Shown piece after piece: positions 7,219-10,685 of a stretch of 10,685 nt of DNA. The translations under genes were made by a program, and so were the position numbers. A model generated the notes under the pieces. The model was not told where the DNA came from. It was given only the letters and a program-made list of their open reading frames with translations, and ran no database searches. The first letter of the stretch is position 1. Every line of letters begins with the position of its first letter. This DNA comes from Peptoniphilus_E sp964345555 (lineage in GTDB: Bacteria; Bacillota; Clostridia; Tissierellales; Peptoniphilaceae), in assembly GCA_964345555.1 (NCBI GenBank), contig CAYFRD010000042.1, forward strand, positions 1 through 10,685, read 5' to 3'.

Positions 7219-8721
7219 ATGGAATTTGGTATTTTATCGATAGTTCCTCCTATAGTTGCAATAGTTCTATCATTGATAACAAAAGAGGTAATAACCTCAT
7301 TATTATTTGGAATTCTTGCAGGGGGGTTAATTTTTACAGGAGGAGATGTAATAGCTGCATTTGAATCCGTTTTCGGATTGATGGGTGAAAAACTGGGAGA
7401 CAACTCTCTGATGGTTATGTTCCTCGCACTTTTAGGCTCTCTTGTAATGGTCATGAATATGGCAGGAGGATCCTTTGCCTACGGGCAATGGGCCAGCAAG
7501 AAAATTAAAAGCAAGCCTGCAGCAAAACTCGCAACGGTAGCTTTAGGAATGTTGATTTTCATAGACGATTACTTCAACTGTTTGACCGTAGGAGCGGTAA
7601 TGAAACCCATCACCGACGAAAACAAAATCTCCAGGGCAAAACTAGCTCACATGATAGACTCTACGGCAGCACCGGTATGTATAATTGCACCAATATCCAG
7701 TTGGGCGGCATCTGTAATTGCAATCATAGGAGATACAGGAGTTGAAAATCCCATGGGCAAATTCTTGGGAACCATTCCTCTCAATGCCTATGCAATACTG
7801 ACTTTAACTTCAATGATTTACTTTGCTTTTTCAAAGACGGAATTGTTCAGTATGGAAAAATATGAGAGAAATGACACTTCGATCATGGTTTCAGATGAAA
7901 AATTGGGATATTCTCACTCCGATAAGGGGAAGGTATTAGACCTTGTACTTCCAATTATAACACTAATAGGAGTTACAGTTCTAATGATGCTCAGAACCGG
8001 CGGATATTTTGCGGACCCGTCAATAGGAATGGGTGCCGGATTTGGAGATGCAGATGTAAACCTGTCGCTGGTAATAGGATCTGTTGTTGCGATAATTGTT
8101 GCATTTATAATGTATATTCCAAGACAACTTCTCACATTTAAACAATTTATGGACGGAATAATAGAAGGAATAAAATCCATGATCAGTGCGATAGTAATAC
8201 TTACACTTGCATGGACCATAGGTGGCGTCACAAGTGATACATACTTAAACACAGGGGGATATATCGCAGGAGTTATACAGGAATCCACGATGCCGATGTG
8301 GATTTTACCGTCAATAATATTCATAGTTGCTTGTTTCCTATCGTTCTCAACGGGAACAGCATGGGGAACTTTCGGTATACTCGTGCCTATAATGGTGCCC
8401 ATATTAGTGCATACAAATCATATGCACTATCTTGAAATAGTACTTGCTGCAATATTTTCGGGATCTGTATTCGGAGATCACTGTTCACCGATATCAGACA
8501 CCACCATACTCTCTTCGGCAGGTGCGGGCTGTGATCACATAATACACGTATCAAGTCAGATACCTTATGCCGTCATAATCGCAATAGCATCCATAACAGG
8601 ATTCTTAGTGGCAGGAGTCACCGGTATGAATATGTTGGTAGTGCCGGTAGGTCTAGTAGTAATGTTTACAGTTATAATAATATCTCAAAAAATTACAATC
8701 AACAAACTTGGCAAAGCATAA
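7219..8721 (+). CDS. NhaC-family Na+/H+ antiporter
   Basis: This is a 500-residue, multi-helix membrane protein of the Na_H_antiporter (NhaC/MleN) family, which exchanges Na+ for protons or couples ion flux to organic acid exchange. Diagnostic motifs are FIDDYFNCLTVG (114-125) with buried acidic residues, FSTGTAWGTFGI (376-387) and the C-terminal block GSVFGDHCSPISDTTILSS (415-433), followed by CDHIIHVSSQIPYA (438-451). A hydrophilic cytoplasmic loop spans about 205-240. The two halves each carry a broken-helix type motif, as expected for an inverted-repeat carrier. The ATG follows AAAGGTGAT (7207-7215), the same ribosome site form as apbE. It is monocistronic, with its own promoter and a strong terminator. 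The substrate cannot be read from sequence: pure Na+/H+ exchange and malate/lactate-type or amino-acid exchange all occur in this family. Confidence 0.9.
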   Translation: MEFGILSIVPPIVAIVLSLITKEVITSLLFGILAGGLIFTGGDVIAAFESVFGLMGEKLGDNSLMVMFLALLGSLVMVMNMAGGSFAYGQWASKKIKSKPAAKLATVALGMLIFIDDYFNCLTVGAVMKPITDENKISRAKLAHMIDSTAAPVCIIAPISSWAASVIAIIGDTGVENPMGKFLGTIPLNAYAILTLTSMIYFAFSKTELFSMEKYERNDTSIMVSDEKLGYSHSDKGKVLDLVLPIITLIGVTVLMMLRTGGYFADPSIGMGAGFGDADVNLSLVIGSVVAIIVAFIMYIPRQLLTFKQFMDGIIEGIKSMISAIVILTLAWTIGGVTSDTYLNTGGYIAGVIQESTMPMWILPSIIFIVACFLSFSTGTAWGTFGILVPIMVPILVHTNHMHYLEIVLAAIFSGSVFGDHCSPISDTTILSSAGAGCDHIIHVSSQIPYAVIIAIASITGFLVAGVTGMNMLVVPVGLVVMFTVIIISQKITINKLGKA

Positions 8722-8746
8722 AACATAAATGTAATTTTATGAATTA

Positions 8747-8787
8747 ATCAAAAAAGAGTTGTGGATATTTCACAACTCTTTTTTGAT
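8747..8787. terminator. Bidirectional Rho-independent terminator between convergent genes
   Basis: A perfect 17-bp inverted repeat, with arms at 8747-8763 and 8771-8787 around the loop GATATTT. The core is GAGTTGTG/CACAACTC with A6 before it and T6 after it, so each strand has an appropriate U-tract. It lies 25 bases after the antiporter stop and six bases after the end of the minus-strand LysR gene, so it can end both transcripts. Confidence 0.92.
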
Positions 8788-8793
8788 GTATGT

Positions 8794-9696
8794 TTATTCA
8801 AGCTGGCTAATTACTTTTGTATTATTTATAATGAATTCTTCGAGATATTTTTCGAATGTTGAAAGATTTTCTTGAATGGAAGGTCTGGTAAAAATATTTT
8901 TTATTTTGTAAATGGTTCTTGATGGAGGAGGATTACTCAAAGTTGATATTTTAATTTTTTTAGTTTCATTGTAGGAAAGAGCAACTTTTAAGGGAACAAT
9001 TGCCCAAGAACCCGTTCTATCTAATAAATTAAATATCAAACCTGATGTATCTACTTTTAATTGTATTTTTGATTTTGTACCGAACCAATAATCGTGCCAT
9101 ATTTGAAAATCCTCTCCCCAATCTAACTTTAATTCATAGTTTGCATTTAACATTGCCGGACTTATAGTTTCTTCGTATTTCGAATCAAAGCTGCTGATTA
9201 AAACCATGTGCTCTTTGAACATAGGAGTAGCTATTAAATCCTGTGATTCTTTTAATCTGGATACAAGACCTAAATCTATATCGTTTGATTCTACTAAGTC
9301 ACATATAGTTAAGGACCAATGTGAGCTTATATTTAATTTTATTTTTGTGTTATTTTCTATAAATTTCTTAAAAAGCTTGGGCAGAATATATATGTTTAGA
9401 CTGTCTACAGCACCTAAATTTAATGTTTGATTGACATCGTTATTTTTCCAATTTTCTACTTCTTTTTTTAAATTTACAGTTTTCTTAGCTAAGGTTAAAA
9501 ATTCTTCTCCCTTAGGAGTTAAACTTATAGTTCTTTGTCCCTACTGTCTGTTTATCAATTTTGTTTGAAGTCTTTCTTCAAGTTTAGTAATTCTGTAAGA
9601 GACTGTTGATTGAGATAAAAACAGTTTTTCTGAAGCACCGGTGATACTTTTTGTTTCAACTATTGCTAAAAATATTTCGATATCAAATAAATCCAT
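8794..9696 (-). pseudogene. LysR-family transcriptional regulator interrupted by one amber codon
   Basis: Reading the minus strand from ATG at 9696-9694 gives one continuous 300-position frame ending in TAA at 8796-8794, with a single internal TAG at 9543-9541 (position 52). Residues 3-50 are a clear LysR winged helix-turn-helix: FLAIVETKSITGASEKLF (9-26), then recognition helix SQSTVSYRITKLEERL (28-43). After the TAG the frame continues GQRTISLTPKGEEFL (53-67), exactly what follows in LysR proteins, where position 52 is usually Lys or Arg; AAG to TAG is one base. The effector-binding domain begins near LGAVDSLNIYILPKLF (94-109) and runs to the end. The first Met after the TAG is at position 159 (9222), so restart would give only half a sensor domain. 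The promoter, the ribosome site (AGAGGTGG, complement of 9700-9707) and the terminator are intact. Recent loss, readthrough or a sequencing error are all possible. The likely target is the divergent transporter operon. Confidence 0.88.
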
Positions 9697-9707
9697 AAGC
9701 CACCTCT

Positions 9708-9749
9708 TAATATCGATAAATTAAGTAATTATTTAATTTATCGATATTA
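9708..9749. promoter_or_regulatory. 42-base near-perfect palindrome, probable LysR operator
   Basis: TAATATCGATAAATTAA (9708-9724) is perfectly inverted at 9733-9749. The central eight bases (GTAATTAT) also pair except for one G/T position (9725/9732), so the whole 42 bases are dyad-symmetric about 9728.5. Each arm holds the self-palindromic octamer TATCGATA (9711-9718 and 9739-9746), with centres 28 bases apart. LysR proteins bind interrupted dyads between divergent genes, so this is the expected operator of the adjacent regulator. It overlaps that gene's own -10 and leader, which suggests negative autoregulation. Confidence 0.75.
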
Positions 9750-9774
9750 TACAATAATTTTATGAATTATTCAA
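9746..9774 (-). promoter_or_regulatory. Promoter of the LysR-family gene
   Basis: On the minus strand TTGAAT (9774-9769) and TATAAT (9751-9746) are separated by exactly 17 bases, close to the vegetative consensus. The predicted start is near 9739, inside the palindrome, so operator binding would block initiation or early elongation. Confidence 0.75.
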
Positions 9775-9787
9775 TTAATAAAAGCTC

Positions 9788-9796
9788 TGACATAAT
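9788..9796 (+). promoter_or_regulatory. Possible promoter of the small protein and symporter operon
   Basis: TGACATAAT (9788-9796) is an extended -10-like element with no good -35, as expected for an activator-dependent promoter. The start would be near 9803, placing the palindrome centre about 74 bases upstream, near the usual recognition-site position for LysR activators. An alternative CATAAT is at 9815-9820. Confidence 0.4.
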
Positions 9797-9847
9797 TTAG
9801 ACGTAAAAGGTTTTCATAATTTATTTTATTTAAGTAGGAGGTATGTT

Positions 9848-9940
9848 ATGGTAGCTAGCACAAGTCTAATTTTAACGTGGGGATTTTATATTTTTTTAAG
9901 TGTTTTTCCTGCAATTTATCTTTATGTAATTAAAAAATAG
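9848..9940 (+). CDS. 30-residue single-helix membrane protein, putative symporter accessory protein
   Basis: The reading frame from ATG 9848 to TAG 9938-9940 encodes 30 residues: a short polar start (MVAST), one hydrophobic helix at about 6-28 (including LILTWGFYIFLSVFPAIYLY), and a KK end, predicting a single-pass protein with a cytoplasmic C-terminus. A perfect ribosome site, AGGAGG (9836-9841), stands six bases before the ATG, and a second one follows for the symporter gene 18 bases downstream. This is good evidence that the frame is translated. Small one- or two-helix proteins encoded just ahead of sodium:solute symporters (YhdT beside PanF is a known case) are a recurring pattern, so a role in folding, stability or modulation of the adjacent carrier is inferred. 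I cannot assign it to a named family. Confidence 0.72.
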   Translation: MVASTSLILTWGFYIFLSVFPAIYLYVIKK

Positions 9941-9958
9941 TTTTAAGGAGGATTAGTT

Positions 9959-10651
9959 ATGTCTAATACAATGATTTATTTTATTATAGTTGTTGCTTTT
10001 ATGCTTGGATTGTTTATTTTTGGACTATATGTATCAAGGACAATAAAAGATCCTGACGATTGGGTTGTAGCTAATCAAAGTTTAGGAATAATTCCTTTAT
10101 CCGGTACATATTTTGCAACTATAGTATCGGCAACATCAATAGTAAGTTACTTAGGATACTATTATCTTGAAGGATGGCCTGGAATGTGGAATTTTGCAGG
10201 TACATTGCTTACTTCATTTTTAGCTGCAATATGGGTTGCTCGTAAGATGCGTTCTTTCGGTTTTACAACAGTGCCGGAATACATATACAAGAGATTTGGA
10301 AGAGCACATTCTCTTTTGGCATGTTTTGTAATTTTAATAGGAGCAATTACATTAATGGCAGCACAAATCAAAGCTTCAATAGCTGTTATGAAACCTTTTG
10401 TATCATGGAGTGATATTACGATAAGTATTATAGTTCTTGTAATATTTGTTGCTTTTACTGCCCTTGGAGGAATGAAAGCTGTTGCTTGGACTGATACTAT
10501 TTGTGCATATATAATAATCATAGGTGTTTGGGCTATGGCAATAAGCTATCTTATGAAACTTGGTGGATTTGGAGAACTTATGACAGGAGTTCAAGCTATT
10601 AATCCTGATTATGTAAAAGCTTTTTCGAGCAATATGGATAGGATATACTAA
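9959..10651 (+). pseudogene. Sodium:solute symporter family protein, truncated at 230 residues
   Basis: Members of the SSS family couple Na+ entry to uptake of sugars, amino acids, pantothenate or organic acids, and are normally about 450-550 residues with 11-13 helices. Only the first 230 residues are encoded before TAA at 10649-10651. Family hallmarks are present: DDWVVANQSLG (33-43), a conserved helix with TYFATIVSATSIVSYLG (50-66), TVPEYIYKRFG (104-114) and TALGGMKAVAWTDT (167-180). Helices fall at about 5-27, 47-68, 77-95, 117-135, 152-171 and 180-199. The product therefore lacks the second half of the LeuT-like core and cannot be a working carrier by itself. After the TAA the same frame stays open for 11 codons to the end of the window, while the other two frames stop within a few codons, so a point nonsense change is more likely than a frameshift. 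The ATG has an excellent site, AAGGAGGAT (9945-9953). The substrate is unknown. Confidence 0.8.
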
Positions 10652-10685
10652 ATAGGACAATTTCATTCCGAACATGATATATTAA

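Noticed and set aside
7914..8402. Minus-strand 162-residue open frame inside the antiporter gene
   Set aside because: It is antisense to strong NhaC-family motifs and its composition mirrors them; no promoter or ribosome site was seen.
8794..9222. Treating the 142-residue minus-strand frame as a complete short gene
   Set aside because: Upstream translation shows the same frame continuing to 9696 with LysR features and only one stop, so the short frame is just the part after an internal Met.
9206..9430. Plus-strand 74-residue open frame inside the LysR gene
   Set aside because: It lies antisense to the sensor domain of the LysR frame, has no ribosome site and no recognisable protein features; it is a shadow of the real gene.
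10640..10685. A frameshift or insertion-element junction explaining the symporter truncation
   Set aside because: Both alternative frames also stop within a few codons and no terminal inverted repeat or target duplication is visible; an in-frame stop is the simplest reading, though the window ends too soon to be sure.

Overview
The window is AT-rich and gene-dense. Most start codons have strong AGGAGG-type or AAAGGTGA ribosome sites, lipoprotein and membrane proteins look Gram-positive, and TGA is used as a stop (for example at the ends of the 1219, 2852 and 4337 genes), so the code is the ordinary bacterial one. The gene set and protein style suggest a low-GC Firmicute of the Clostridia/Tissierellia type, probably an anaerobe. 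This placement is inference; no rRNA or other taxonomic marker lies in the window.

Layout. (1) Bases 1-168 are an AT-rich leader with a probable promoter. (2) 169-2768 is a tightly packed plus-strand operon: an ApbE-type lipoprotein flavin transferase, an unrecognised five-helix membrane protein, a membrane-anchored thermonuclease-like protein, and a PgpA/YutG-family phosphatase. It ends at a hairpin terminator (2778-2810). (3) 2852-7137 is a second plus-strand operon starting from an extended -10 promoter that places the transcript start at or beside the first ATG. It holds a TrmN6-like tRNA methyltransferase, the 16S rRNA methyltransferase RsmI, a NurA-family nuclease and a HerA-family DNA-translocating ATPase, joined by 4-8 base overlaps. 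(4) 7219-8721 is a monocistronic NhaC-family antiporter with its own promoter, closed by a 17-bp perfect inverted-repeat terminator that also serves the convergent gene. (5) 8794-10685 is a divergent regulator/transporter locus: a minus-strand LysR-family gene with one in-frame amber codon, a 42-base near-perfect palindrome covering its promoter, then on the plus strand a 30-residue single-helix membrane protein and a sodium:solute symporter that stops after 230 residues.

Functional reading. Regions 2 and 3 look like housekeeping: envelope flavoprotein maturation, phospholipid head-group metabolism, tRNA and rRNA modification, and DNA end processing. NurA and HerA are known partners (nuclease and hexameric translocase), and their overlapping genes imply coupled synthesis. 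Region 5 looks like an accessory uptake locus in decay or carrying recoded genes: the regulator and its presumed target transporter each carry an in-frame stop while the rest of the frame, the operator, the promoters and the ribosome sites remain intact.

No tRNA, rRNA, CRISPR array, insertion sequence or phage gene was recognised. There is no gene-free stretch longer than about 170 bases. No clearly new system is claimed; the most noteworthy items are the amber codon, the large palindrome, the small protein ahead of the symporter and the leaderless methyltransferase gene.
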